A stretch of 64,000 bases of DNA from Corticium candelabrum (GCF_963422355.1 NC_085093.1:5167018-5231017); one strand, 5' to 3'; shown: positions 1-14,539, numbered from the stretch's first letter. Notes: generated by a model not told the origin, from the letters alone. Numbers and translations are program-made.

Positions 1-1644
1 CAGTTGTTACTGGTATGCATATGACCAATAGTAATTGTCATGCAATACAAAAATAAACATGTACACGTTTAACGTGTTGTTCTGTCATCATTTGAGTCAT
101 TATAGAGCACAACTAATTAGAACTGTTGCTAAGGTATCATGTTACATACACTGACTAACAGTAAAGCTGCTTTTTCATAATAAAGGAACAAATTCCACCC
201 TAATTACTTAATTAATTCCAGCATTTACTTTTCATGTTGACTAAGTCCTTGATTAATACAATACCAAAGTATGTAAAGCACCCTAACTAAATAACATTAC
301 CATTGTTTGATCAACTGTAAAGTTCCAAAACAGAGAGACTGTTACATCACTTTAATTTCAAACCCAATATCATGTTTGATGAATAGCCAATCAACTGGCT
401 CATGCATTTTGTCAAACCAGAACCAGTAGTCTAAAGTAACACAGCCAACTCAATCTACATTGCTAACCTGTACAAAATTCCCCAATATTTTTCAGTCTTT
501 GCTGAAGTTTGTCAAATTTTTGACGACAGGAAGTCAACTATCAGAATGCACTAATTACAATACAAAAAGCAACATCACAACACAAACAAAACCTTTTCTT
601 CAAGTGTATTCTTCTCCATGATATTACAATTTAACGTCATCTCAACAGGTGGTACCAATTCACCTCTTTTCTGAAATGGAAACATCAGTCATTGATTTCA
701 TCATCAGAATTAATCACCATTAGCATATACCACAAACTTAAAGTAGTAACAGCCTTCAAAGCTAACAAAACCTGACAAATTTTTCTACAATAGACAAACC
801 TGCACCCTCATTACTGGAGTAATTTCCAGCCAGTTTTAAATATGATGAATCAGTACAAAAATGCAGGGCTGCACAAAGCATTCACCGTGGCAATTACACA
901 TTCTGATCCAAGACATGCTACTAGAAATCGTATTTTAGCAAACCGTTTGCTTTAACTATATCTCAAGTTCTCAGCAGTTATGACACTGTAACTGTATCTG
1001 ACAGTAGACTCAGAATGTGATTGAAAGTAGAAAGTGGCTGCCAGCCAGTACAAAGCCAGATAACGTGACAGCTTCACACAAGTCTTACCTCTCACTCATC
1101 AACACAAGAGGTGCACCAGCTATGGTATCTAAAACTTCGTGCAATTTGAAAAACTAATACAACAATTGTGAACAAATTAGTTAATTAATTAAGATGATAT
1201 CTATGACATATTAGCTGCAAACCTATTGATCAAAGTCTCACATAAGTTAATTAATGTAGAAATAAAAATATTGTATCACACAAACAATTCAATCACTGTG
1301 TCATTTAGAAAATCAATAAGTAGCATTCATCTAAGATTTGATTAGACAATTAAGTCAATTAATGCATTACAACACATATATGCCACAAGTATGTTGTTGT
1401 GTGCTAATGCCTTGATCTATAACCTACATCAAAAAGCTGGGCGTCGGGTAACAAGACTACCAGTCTTCATTCTGTATTGCATCATAGTCAGGCCAAGACA
1501 CTTTGTGCAACTGCTTCTCATTAGGACAACCACGAGTGAAGACAAGTATACTACCACTATTCAGAATGTTAAATCTAACAATATCAATTAAAATCAAAAC
1601 GTAGTCTTGATATTCGAAATCAGTAGTATACCAGTAATACTTAC
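1..1644. other. AT-rich tract with possible 3' exons of the CARD gene
   Basis: No complete gene is seen. On the minus strand, bases about 1440-1580 can encode an exon-like stretch containing SGSILVFTRGC; the matching part of copy B (about 21430-21545) encodes a similar SGSILVFTCGC. This suggests that the CARD transcript continues leftwards. I could not fix exon ends or phases here. The rest is AT-rich sequence alignable to 20020-21630. Confidence 0.4.
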
Positions 1645-4380
<2,736 letters not shown>

Positions 4381-4939
4381 CACTAGAGTCGACTGACCTG
4401 AATCTGTATGTATACGGTACGTCGCGCAGCCAGCCCCGATGCCTGTCACGTCGTACACGTGACCACTGTGCGTAATACTTGTACAAGCCTCGAAGTTCCA
4501 GACCGTTTCTCTATTGACAGATGGCTTGCAGACAGGCAAACAAACATGCAGACATGCAGCCAATCAGTCGGGAAGACAAATGGATACACACATTGAGACA
4601 AGAATAATACCAGAATATATTTCCCACTTGTGTATGAACATAGTAGGCGACAAGTCAGAGGATTCTACATAAAAGACATTAGTTCTGGCACACAAGATCT
4701 TATAACGAGAATTGACATTAATAAATTCCTAACCCAGTTAAATTTAAGTAACATTGTTGGAACACTTCAGTCTCATTACTCACGCGTGGAATGTCATGAC
4801 TGTTTGCTCTAGAGTCCTTTACAGATTATGGCATGCAGATCAATACAAATTAAACTCTCTTCATTAGCTAAAATTGATGTAGTAGTAACCTGCTAAACTA
4901 ATTAACTTTTGCGTGTGTTCAATGTGTTCAATATAAAGT

Positions 4940-5046
4940 AAAACGAAATAAAGGCAGACAGAAAGCAGAAAAACTGACAAACATACATACATATATACAT
5001 ACACACAGACAGACAAACAGACAGACAAGCAGACAGAGAGACAGAA

Positions 5047-5090
<44 letters not shown>

Positions 5091-5786
5091 GAAAAATGTA
5101 TTTTCATACAGATTCTACTTGTACATATGCCAGGACATACAGACATACATACAGACAGAGACAGACAGCCAGACAAGAGTTTTTCTTCTACGACTACTAT
5201 GGTCGTTTATCTTAAACTCTTAGTATTATATGTATCCTTTTCTGTATTAGCATTTACGTTTCCAGTAAATGTTCTTTGACAGACAGATAGACAAATCGTC
5301 TCAGACAAACTCATTAGCATAGCAAGATTGGAACATCGAAGTGTAGTTTGTGCAGTGTAATTTTGTATGCTTGGTCTCTGTTGTGTTCGGTTGATCATGA
5401 TGTAAACGTTTGATTTAAATGGAAAATATATGTATTGAGAGAAACGGAAAGATAGACATACATACATACATACCTACAGGCCCACATACATACATACATA
5501 CATACATACAGACAGACAGACAGACACACAAATATACAGACAGATGCTTATTTTCATATGGATTCTACTGTACATATGGTATACATATGCTAAAAAGCAA
5601 AACAGTTCTTGCAACAACAAAGTCAATGGGCAGACAGACTGACTGACTGACAGACTGACATGTATAATGAACAGACAGACAGATAGACAGTCTTAATTTT
5701 TAGCGTATTGTAGACTGTAGTAATGTCTTGTATAAGAAATATGTGTTGACAGACAGAAAGACAGCCAGATAGACAGACACAGACAA

Positions 5787-5831
<45 letters not shown>

Positions 5832-6240
5832 CAGCCAGCCAGCCAAACAGACAGGTTTTCAGTTCAACTGCAACGTAGCAATGCAAGTGTGCTGACAAGA
5901 AAACTCATGATGATCGGTTCTGGACCTAAGACCCTTAGTAGAAACACTGACTTTGCACAACTTGTAGTTAAGTAGCTTCTTTTAAGTTTTATCCCCCACA
6001 TATGGGGCTAATGCATTATGTAGTATGTAGTGGCCTTTAGGTTTGCTTTTAGAGTTTGATGGAAATTTCATTGTATGGAAAAATGAGACAAACAGACAGA
6101 CAGACAGACACCGTGCTAGCATTGTATTATAGATGTATGTTTGAAATAAATGTTATTTGACAAACAGACAGACAGACAAACAGACAGACAGATAGACAGA
6201 GACAGACAGACAGAAACAGAGAGACAAACATGCAGACAGA
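4940..6240. repeat. GACA-rich cluster, probable retroposon tails
   Basis: Several (GACA)n arrays (about 4945-5092, 5255-5292, 5500-5530, 5630-5690, 5740-5790, 6090-6110, 6160-6235) and a (CCAG)n array (about 5784-5845) alternate with short AT-rich units. Many arrays are directly preceded by a similar AT-rich end such as AATGTTCTTTGACAGACAG. The same strip occurs at 25090-26600. The layout suggests several 3'-truncated retroposons whose tails are (GACA)n; compare the element at 57585-58270. Confidence 0.75.
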
Positions 6241-6412
6241 TTAGGCTATGCAATAAGCCAAGAACTTCTGGGGAGTGTTTGATGGTGGCAGAGAATTGGA
6301 TCATGGATGTCAGAATAGGATCTACATGGTTAATATCAGAATTGCATCTACATAGCTATCAGAATTAGATCTACATGGACATCATATGCTAACTTGCAAA
6401 CAGTGAAAGAAC

Positions 6413-6508
6413 CTTGTTACTAGCCACAACAACATGGTTGCTGCTCTCTCGATGTTGCTCTAGTGCATCCTTGGTGTCAAAACATTCTAGCCTTGAACCA
6501 CAAAGCGA
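6413..6508 (-). CDS. Single exon of an unrecognised gene, zinc-finger-like
   Basis: This 96-bp, phase-0 exon is bounded by a TTGCAG acceptor and an AACAAG/GTTC donor. It encodes 32 residues beginning SLCGSRLECFDTKDALEQH. The C..F....L..H.....H spacing at its end recalls a C2H2 finger, but the first cysteine pair is atypical. Copy B (26740-26834) keeps nearly the same sequence but has lost one base at the donor. Partner exons were not identified, although nearby exons 7194-7424 and 7798-8218 lie on the same strand. Confidence 0.45.
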
Positions 6509-7193
6509 CTGCAACAAGAAGACAAGACTTAAAAACATAGTGGGACGAGTATTCATGGCCAGGGGGCTTCAAGTCAAAGTCTATTCCAATAATGTACAAA
6601 CAATATGGTTACTGGGGTACAGAAGATAAAGACTATATAGACAAAAGCTGTCACAATTGCAGGAAAGACTTAAATGCAGATATTTTCCAACATCATACTA
6701 TGAGTACTAGATCGTAAAATTTGTAAATCCACAGCTGTGTATACTAAGTAAGGCCAGCCCAATTAAATTTCTTGATGTTCGGATTCACTGGTCCAGTTTC
6801 GAGCTTGACTAAAATAGAAAGGTCAATGTGCGCATGTGCAATGATATATGATGCTTGCTGTAAAATGAATAGGTAGTACATAAAGTAGCGTACATTATAT
6901 GACTACGACTATTGATCACTCTGCAAGTGTTGGCAGTGCATGTGGTGCAGTGACTGTATCTGCATTTGGATCAGTATCAGCGTCTTTGTTTTAACGTCCA
7001 TTTTGTTACCACACGTTTGAGTATATGCGCAGTGCAATGAAAACTGTGCATACTGAAAATGTCCCATGATTATTACTGTCTTTTGTTCTATTTCGATCGG
7101 TCATTCCAGGTTGCATGTTCAAGTATCTGAACATAAAAAGCAATAGTACGTACTAATACCTAGGTGAACTGCAACTATTACAATCTAACTTTA
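6509..7193. other. Gene-free stretch containing the left inversion edge
   Basis: No coding signal is seen. From about 6671 the sequence matches copy B in reverse complement (see 27005-27765). Confidence 0.6.
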
Positions 7194-7424
7194 TCAGAAA
7201 CTAGAGTCCTCAATTAGTGGCTCTCTGTCTGCCTCTGTCAAATCGATTTGTCGGAACACGATTCTAGCAAATGACAATATCGACATATGTACGAGTCCAC
7301 CCAAATCTCGTGCAATAGACTTGGTATTTAGTAATAGTTGTGAATGTTCAATGTAGTCTGATCCTCGAAGTCTTTCCTCATCTTCTACCTTCAATTTTGT
7401 AGCATTAGATGGTTGCAAGCACAC
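7194..7424 (-). CDS. Terminal exon of an unrecognised gene
   Basis: An open frame of up to 76 codons ends in a clean stop and encodes an acidic, helical segment with the motifs EDEERLRGSDYIEHSQ, LGGLVHMSILSFARIVF and REPLIEDSSF. The hydrophobic middle could be a membrane-proximal or packed helix. The upstream boundary (acceptor) is uncertain, so the first residues may be intron. In copy B the same sequence sits in inverted orientation and carries early stops, so only copy A is open. I do not recognise the family. Confidence 0.4.
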   Translation of the reverse strand: MCLQPSNATKLKVEDEERLRGSDYIEHSQLLLNTKSIARDLGGLVHMSILSFARIVFRQIDLTEADREPLIEDSSF

Positions 7425-7465
7425 ATTGATTTACACTCGTTCTTTAACTGACAGACAGACAGATG

Positions 7466-7601
7466 CAGGGGCGGCGGAGCCGGGGGGCTGGGGGGGGCTA
7501 GAGCCCTCCCAACTTTATCAACTTTATGCTGTAGAATTTCTGCTTTCTGTAATGTTTACCCTTTCAGCCCCCTCAACTTTCAACTCGCTCCGCCGCCCCT
7601 G
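7466..7601. mobile_element. 136-bp MITE, hAT-like, with 5-bp target duplication
   Basis: The ends are perfect 15-bp inverted repeats (CAGGGGCGGCGGAGC and its complement). The flanks are AGATG at 7461-7465 and AGATG at 7602-7606. Copy B has an empty site with a single AGATG (about 27784), which proves an insertion and fixes the borders. CAGGGGCGG-type ends are common in hAT-related non-autonomous elements. A 5-bp duplication fits the hAT5 group better than the usual 8-bp hAT footprint. There is no coding capacity. Confidence 0.9.
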
Positions 7602-7797
7602 AGATGAGACTATGAACCGATATAGCATAGTTGTTAGCTATGACACACTGAATGCTCAGTGTGAAGTCCAAAGGTAGACCGCCAGCTACATGCGAAAGAA
7701 AGAACTACACAACAAGTGTGCAATACAACAAGAATTCACACAGCCGTAGCAAGCATAAAAAACAAATTGATTAGATATTTTAGTTAATACAAATTAA

Positions 7798-8218
7798 TTA
7801 ATTAATTAACGTATGGAAAAATAAATATCTAGTCATTGGATTACTCTCAGGCTTAGACTTTACTCGTTTAATTAAGAGCAAGCCACTTTCTACACAAGTG
7901 TGACAAAACAACGTTTCAATCTTCATCATAATGGAGAAATTGCCACTCGTGAAACCAAGACAACTGTAAAGTACAAGACGTCTTCTGTTTTCCAAATAAC
8001 CTCTTTGGAAAATTAATATTTAGAGACTGGTGAGGTTGGTTCAGAACGTCTTGATAATGGTCATAATTAGATGTGGTGACTACCATAGGCTTAGCAATTT
8101 CAGATATGTGCTGGACGACGCCCCGAATGTTGAGGGCAAGTGCCAGTTTCGTTGCTATACTGACGTTCCAGGCTTCTCTTGTCTCTAAAAGAAGAGAATC
8201 TGGGAACATCAAAGGCAT
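7798..8218 (-). other. Unrecognised exon-like block
   Basis: On the minus strand the block reads IRGVVQHISEIAKPMVVTTS and then NHPHQ-like residues and LNINFPKRLFG before a hydrophobic stretch (LVLYSCLGFTSGNF). Copy B (28026-28388) keeps most residues. Each copy has one single-base indel relative to the other: A has an extra A near the RLFG codons and B an extra base near the LALAL codons, so neither is open over the whole block. It may be two exons or a decayed gene. No family is recognised. Confidence 0.35.
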
Positions 8219-9398
8219 GAGTCTGAAGATATAAAATATCTAATATATTTAATCTGCTATACCCTAGTCCGGAAGTTTACTCTAATCATCAACTGGTAAA
8301 AGCCAACTGTTGAAAAATTGTCCGCCAAATACCGCACTTGCTGCACTGCTTGCTACGACCCTGACTCAACAGAAATACAATGTCAAGATACCAAGTTGTC
8401 AGAGAGACACGCAGACAATAGACTAAAACCATGTTTCAAGGTAGCAATGGATAGCTTGCTTGCCAACTAACATTTGTGATCTGTTTCTGTAACATACATT
8501 TGCAACAGACATCTACCAGGCATCTAAACAATCCTACTATACACACACAGCATACCAAAGGAAAACTCACGAAGATGATAACCTACAACATGTCCATTCT
8601 TCAGTCACACACAAATTGTGAAGTCAAACGACGAACTCTTCATTTCTGGCAACGTTGGTAGACCATACCATACAGCCAGAAATTCGTGCGACTTAACATT
8701 GTGCAAATTTGCCCCAAATGACAGTTTAAAAAACGCTATGCGGCTTTAATCTATAGGCTACCAGGACAACTGAAATATCTATGTCTATGCACTGCATGTG
8801 CGAAAACAATTTGTGTCATGACAGTTTGGTTGCATGATTTGCACAAATTTCTGGTTTTATGGCATTTAACAGGGGAAATTATAGCAATTGGACACGTCCG
8901 ACATCAGACTAATGTCCAGTCTGCCAACAAGTTTGTCCACCTAAGAGTATTTACATCAAAACAAATGGTCCAGCCATGAAAGTCTACCACCAGGAGGTCA
9001 CACTCAGTAATTCTGGTGGTGATTCAGTAAGTCAAAAGTCACCACAGGTGTGCCTATTGAAGACAAAGAGCTGCAAATTGTACATTACCTACACCTTTCC
9101 TATTCAACATTCTATTCGTAATGGCATATATCCTGCGCACCCGTCAGTCAAACAAAACAGAACAGAACAGAATAAGTTGTTTTAGTTGTTCTGTTGAATC
9201 ACCAATATTCCAGATGCAGAATCCCTGTCACACAAAAACCTGAATTTAGTGTCTACCATGCTGTTTATCAGACATTTACACCAATACTTTCCAACTACAA
9301 TCTACAATACCTGCCCACTACACGCTTCCTAGATATTATAAAAAATGCACACATTCAGTAGGATACCTAGATCATTGAGATAGGTATGAATATCCATA
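8219..9398. other. Non-coding stretch conserved with copy B
   Basis: No gene is seen. The sequence aligns with 28389-30395 apart from the 850-bp block present only in copy B. It ends at the stop-proximal codons of the ankyrin gene, which the transposon at 9399 has separated from the rest. Confidence 0.6.
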
Positions 9399-9437
9399 GG
9401 GTAGCGGCACCTAATTCGGAACAGTTTTGGTCACGCC
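9399..9437. repeat. Left terminal inverted repeat of the pogo-like element
   Basis: The first 24 bases match the complement of 12639-12662 exactly. After a few mismatches the shared GGTCACGCC closes the repeat. This is the likely transposase binding end. Confidence 0.9.
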
Positions 9438-10249
9438 TTACTTCACGATCGTGTTTTTTTCCGAAGTGCTTGATTGGCTTGTACCCTAGATAATCTTGTA
9501 GAGTAACTGTTGACACTTCGATGGAGCGACGCTCGTTTCGGTCGACCACCATTCAACACCGCGACTGCGCAGAATCCCAGGGATTCTAATTCGGAACATT
9601 TATTTTCTCCCAGATAAAACTATCACACCGCGTTGCGATTTTTTCAAGTGTTTATCTAGTCTGTACTGACGATGTACAATAATTTTGGTGAATGTTTAGG
9701 CTTTGGCTACCATTTTCTCCTCATCTTGCCAAAGGTATGCTAAAACGGCCTGATTCTCTCTAGTAATCGTTTATTAGTGCAAAGACATGGAACAGACGGT
9801 TACATATATCTACTAGCATGGTGCTTGCACGTTTCATTTGGTGTGGATGGCAATATGGCGTACAGAGAGTGATTTCTCTCAATGCCTAATTGAAATTAAT
9901 CACTTACGCGGTAGTTTTGAGGCACATTCAAAGTTCTTTCTGTCTGGATTTTATTGGTATGCACTCGCAGACTTCCTTAGCACCAGTCATCTCCGTCCTG
10001 AAGTGGACATCTCATTCAACGAATGCGTACTAGTCTACCGACCCCCAACTCAATTACATGTAGCTATACAGGCATAAACAGCTTTTTATTTTATTGCGAT
10101 GAACCTTTAAAAGCACACTGCTATGCATGTAGAGAAACAGAGTTGTATACACGTTCCCTTGTGTCTGATTCTGCACGTGCATGGGTGGAGCGAACGAAGT
10201 CCTTTGATCTAAATGATTTGAACTTTTCCCCAACTGTGTTTCTGAATAC

Positions 10250-11441
10250 ATGTCAACGTTTGCTTCGTGTCAATCTGCTGCTTTCCAAGAAGCAGTTGAT
10301 GCTGTTAGGTCAAAGCGTTTATCAGTCCGTCAAGCAGCAAAGACCTACGGCTGTGCTACAACAACTCTCTACACGTCCGTGGTGTTGTTAAACACCAGCA
10401 AACTGGCAGGCCTATACCACGCTTTCAGAGCTAGAAGAGAAGATAGGGGTTCGTGCATGCATAGCTCTAGGAACATTTGGCTACCCAGCTACACGTGACC
10501 TGGTTGGGCGTGTGCTCAAGCAATATCTAGTAGATGTTGGTTGTCAGAGCTCTTTTCCATCAGGCGAGCCATCAAAGAAGTGGTGGAGTGCTTTCGTCAA
10601 ACGCTGGCCAGAACTAACTGAAAGAAAACCCCACCATCTAACAATCCAAAGAGCCAAGTGTTGCACACCTGAAGTTATCGATGGTTTCTTCACAAAACTG
10701 GAGGAAGTACTGAGGGATGAAGGTTTGCTAGACCTAAAGTACAGTGACCTTGCAGCTCGCCTATGGAACTGTGATGAAACAGGTCTTTCCACTTCTGTAA
10801 CTTTCACAAAAGTCATTGTCAGAAGCGGAGACAAGCACGTTGTTGAAGTAGGCAGTTGATCCGGCAGAGAGAATATTACAGTGCTAGCCTGTGGATCAGC
10901 AGTAGGCGAAAAGCTTTCTCCCCGTGTTGTGTATAAATCTAAAATAGCTGATCCAGCATGGATGGAAAATGGCCCCATTGGAACAAGATATACCAGCAGT
11001 GACTCTGCATGGATGGAAGAAGCACAATTCACAGAATGGTTTTGCTCTGTCTTTCTGCCAGCTACAGAATCAGTGCGAAAGTCTCTGCCTGTGATGCTTA
11101 TAATTATTCTAGATGGTCATGGCTCACACATCTCACTGAAAGTAGTAACATGTGCCAGGGAAAACAATACAATTATATTTTGCTTACCACCACACACAAC
11201 ACACATTCTACAGCCCTTAGATGTGAGTGTCTTTCGAACTGTCAAGAGAGCCTGAAGTCAAATCTTAAAAATCTACAAAACTGAAACATGTTAGGCAGTA
11301 GTCACAGAAAAGTCCTTTCCTTCTCTACTAAAGAAATTATGGGAAAATAGTGTTTTCACTGAGCATTTGGTCAGTGGCTTTCGAGCAACAGGTATTCATC
11401 CTCTAAACGGGAAAGTTATTGCACATGGTGCACTTAATTGA
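10250..11441 (+). pseudogene. Pogo-like transposase with CENP-B HTH and DDE_1 domain, broken
   Basis: The frame opens with a Psq/CENP-B-type helix-turn-helix (LSVRQAAKTYGCATTTLY). It then shows the second DNA-binding part (WWSAFVKRWPEL) and the DDE_1 catalytic region with WNCDETG, ILDGHGSH and PHTTHILQPLDV, the usual order for pogo/Tigger/jerky proteins. It is dead: the frame shifts near 10377 and again near 10416, a TGA at 10857-10859 stands in the catalytic domain where a glycine codon is expected, and further stops lie at 11253 and 11292. The last readable block ends at 11441. Function in the intact family: cut-and-paste transposition at TA. Confidence 0.92.
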
Positions 11442-11691
11442 TCAATGCCTTACACGAAATGCAGCTATGATCACCTGACAACAGCAACACCAATCACAGA
11501 AAAATAACATCCATCTTCAAAGAGCATTTTCAAGCCAAGCTAACCAAGCCTGCCTCTAAGAGCGGAAGACTTCAGCTCAACTATTACGGAGAATCAGTGA
11601 CTAGCGAAGAAGCCGTACAACGCCTCAGAGAAAGAGAACGCCAAAAGAAAGAAAGAAAGACGAAACTTGGAATGCCGAAGTTGACTTAGCT

Positions 11692-11886
11692 TTGCCCCTT
11701 AGTAGTAGTCAAGAAAATTTGTGCCAGGGATGTTGTAAGGACTATAAAAACGATATCACAGATGATCAGCAGTGCTGGATAGGCTGCGATAAAGCAGGCT
11801 GCAGAAGGTGGTACCACTACCGGTGGGCCATGTTTACAGACATGCCTGATACGGCTGAGTTGTGGCTCTGCCCAGCATGTTCTTAA
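11692..11886 (+). pseudogene. PHD-like zinc finger at the transposase C terminus
   Basis: The 64-residue frame has cysteine pairs in PHD order: CQGC, CWIGC, a WYH, then CPAC just before the stop. The cysteine expected shortly after the histidine (H-x2-C) is a tryptophan, so the metal site is probably damaged. Some pogo-like transposases of invertebrates end in such a finger. It lies in a different frame from the last catalytic block, which fits decay of one original reading frame. Confidence 0.6.
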
Positions 11887-12664
11887 ATACATCTTTCATA
11901 AATTCTTCCTTGACCTCAGTAGAAATAATTTCCTTTATGTAGAAACCATTTCTTTATGTAGGATTAACGTTTGCTCCACATTGTAAATGGTTGATATTAA
12001 TAACAATAAAATAATGACAATGTTGCAAGATTCTAGACTCAAGTCCATCTGATGAAAAGATGAACACTTAGTATGGTGTAAATTACGTTTCTCAGGCATA
12101 TCCACAGTTCCTTTTCGTCTCTGATGATAGTTAGCAGTCTTTCACGTCGTAAATGACACAGAAACCTCACAACAATCGGTTGAAGATCAATGGTTACTAC
12201 GTCCTTGGCGATGATGTAGTTTAACATCTACAAAAACAACAAAGAATTGAAGCTAAATCTTCATGATTTCAAGAATACGCAACAACACCTATGCAACATT
12301 GGAACGTGGTCTACCCTGCTTGACAAGCACAAGTCCTATCCTCAGTAGCCGTGCACGTAGCTTTATCTCTTCGGTACTCGGAGCGCACAAATCAAGACTC
12401 TTGCAAACGCGGTTAGCAAGAAAACGACTGTTTCGAATTAGGATCTCGTATGGTGATATCAACTATCACGCAATATTTCAAACGTCTCGTGATCACGACG
12501 AGCTGCAGCGACTGCGTTTACTCCCACTAGTCTTACGAGTAAGGTCATGCATTGGTCTACAATATGATATACAATGTTTGGCAAATACGCTTTTGCTTTA
12601 TGAGAAACCCGGCTCTAATTCCAGGCGTGACCGGAAAAGTTCCGAATTAGGTGCCGCTACCCTA

Positions 12665-13008
12665 TTCCCTGAGTTACTCGCCATTTGTCTCGCCGTGTTT
12701 CCTTTCTTCGATTTGACGCGGATGTCGACTCCTTGGTCAACGAGCCACTTGACGGCGTCCATTTGGCCGCTCTTAGCCGCAATATGCAATGCAGTGCAGC
12801 CACTTGCGTCTGCCTTGTTCACATCCCAGCCTCGCTCTACCAGAGCTTCCATGCATTGAATGTGGCCGTTCATAGCGGCCTTGTGTAAAGCACTCTTGTC
12901 AAGCGCATCCGGTTCCCACTGCGTGTATGATTTTGCGTGGAAGTAACAAGCACATGCACACGCGCCCCACCGCTCCAGCGTCCACTGCGCGATGAACGTC
13001 TCGAACAT
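12665..13008 (-). pseudogene. Ankyrin-repeat gene, copy A, interrupted by transposon
   Basis: The minus frame starts MFETFIAQWTLERWGA and runs through two ankyrin repeats (ALHKAAMNGH.., TALHIAAKSG..) and the start of a third (KKGNTARQMASNSGN). It then reads into the right inverted repeat of the pogo-like element and stops about 21 codons later, losing the last residues present in copy B. The small intron of copy B is also gone: its GT donor is deleted, leaving 27 in-frame bases, and three codons before the first repeat are missing. The product would be a tail-altered protein, so it is either a pseudogene or a neofunctional variant. Confidence 0.8.
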
Positions 13009-14539
13009 TCCCAGTAAACGCTAGAAAACAAAAACGGACAGCCTAATCAGAGCTGTAGCTACCGTTTCTTCGCAGTCATTTGTCTACCAGCTTTCCAGAC
13101 ATTTTGAGTCGGCATGTTGCTGTGACCCTCCGGCTTGTTTTCGGGATGTTGAACAATCGAACTCGCCTGGAGACACTGACGCAAGCGCCTCCGTCGGTTG
13201 TAAATCGTTAGCCGGGCACTTGCGAATTCCCACACCTTGTTCTCAGTTCAATATTTTGACAAATTACGCAAACATACTTGTCACCTTCGTACGTAAGCTC
13301 TGTCACGTGTCACATCCTAGACCCGTCACTGCCATTTCTGACGGTCAGAAATAAAAATTCGGTCGACGTGTTCTTTACACGGTTTCAGGGTCAGTTTCCT
13401 ACATGTACCTGAGATAACAGATGAACAAACTAACTGCTAGCGTGCGCACCGTTGTCATGGCAATACGAAAGTTACCTGTAGCCACTATAAATATACTTTT
13501 ACCTAATTGTCTGCTAAAATAACATTTAGAGATCATTTACTGCCAACGCTGCTGGTATGTCAATTGTCTCTACATGCAGCCCCACAACCAAACACTAGAT
13601 CGTCTTAGAGATTTCCTAGTTTTTGAAAATATTGTTAATTAAATATAGTGCTATTGTTATTAGCATGTTTAGTGTCTAGCCAACACTTTGATTTGTAGCA
13701 AATTGGATTATTGATAATCACCTACATTTGTGATTACCAAAATTTAGTGTTCAACATATTTATTGCTCTGTTTGGCAATATCCCGTGTCCACTATTGTAA
13801 TGTTGCATCTGTATTACTGCAGTGCTCTAGAGTCTCATATATTTCAATGTAAAAACATGCAATTTTATGCCTCTGTGTCAGTAAGTACAAAGCCATGGGC
13901 ACATTAGTCCAGACAAACAGTGAGAGTGAGAGATGTCTGGCTACATATAACTATGTGTACGGTTATGGCCAAACACAAAGCGGTGATAGAGTCTGTGTAC
14001 AGAGTTCTGGGCACCCAACGAGTAACTCAAGCATGTACTTGATCAAGTGCCTCCTCATTAAACTGCTATTTAGTCTCATGGAGTATCATAAACATCACAA
14101 CAGACGTAAAAATAACGTTCAATCTTTCACACCTAAATCTCCAAAGAGCGACAAAATTGATATCATTTCTGTTAGGGCATTCTAGCTCAACATGTGTGCA
14201 GCACTTCACCAATATGCTGACAAATGCGTAGAATTATAAAGCTGTAATTAGAGGTATATTGCTTACAAACTATTGCAATGATCCCTAATGCGCCAAATCC
14301 AAGAACATGTCATATGACCCATCCCTCCCCAGGTCAAAGTTCTTGGCCAAGATCCCGCAAAAACAAGAAATTTGCAATTTTTTGACAATTTCTCGCAAGA
14401 TTTTGTAAATTCCTTGCAAGATCTTACTATAATTATAATTATAATGGGGGCAACCATTTTGAAACTTGGAGGAAATGTTCTCTATTTTAGTATAATTTTA
14501 CTGTTGTTGTAAAGAAACGACATCAGCTATAACACTAGA
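13009..14539. other. Intergenic stretch, conserved with 30780-32419
   Basis: Possible 5' untranslated exons of the ankyrin gene lie just upstream of 13008: an acceptor-like TTTTCTAG stands about 13 bases before the ATG in both copies. Beyond that I see AT-rich sequence alignable between copies and no frame I can defend. Confidence 0.5.

Larger units (their letters stand above)
9399..12662 (+). mobile_element. Pogo/Tigger-like DNA transposon (Tc1/mariner superfamily)
   Basis: This 3264-bp element is flanked by TA duplications (9397-9398 and 12663-12664). Copy B has the uninterrupted site inside its ankyrin exon near 30412. The terminal inverted repeats are about 39 bp, begin GGGTAGCGGCACC and differ at only a few positions. 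The subterminal word CTAATTCGGAAC recurs inside both ends (about 9582, and as the complement with one change near 12428). The element carries a decayed DDE transposase (10250-11441) and a zinc-finger tail (11692-11886). TA target, CENP-B-type DNA binding and DDE catalysis all agree. It looks inactive. Confidence 0.93.

Noticed and set aside
4381..4563. N-terminal extension of the copy A CARD frame (MAACLHVCLPV...)
   Set aside because: Copy B has an extra base just upstream of MSSADRP that breaks this extension, and its start of repeated Cys-Leu-Pro-Val type residues comes from GACA-like sequence. The inner ATG at 4380 is preferred.
4940..6240. Regularly spaced GACA blocks considered as a CRISPR-like or satellite array
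   Set aside because: Spacing is irregular, the blocks are simple repeats, and the intervals are related AT-rich retroposon ends, not unique spacers. CRISPR is not expected in animal nuclear DNA.
12263..12859. 198-codon plus-strand frame crossing the right end of the pogo-like element
   Set aside because: It runs from inside the transposon through its inverted repeat and antisense to the ankyrin exon, so it cannot predate the insertion and has no domain signature.
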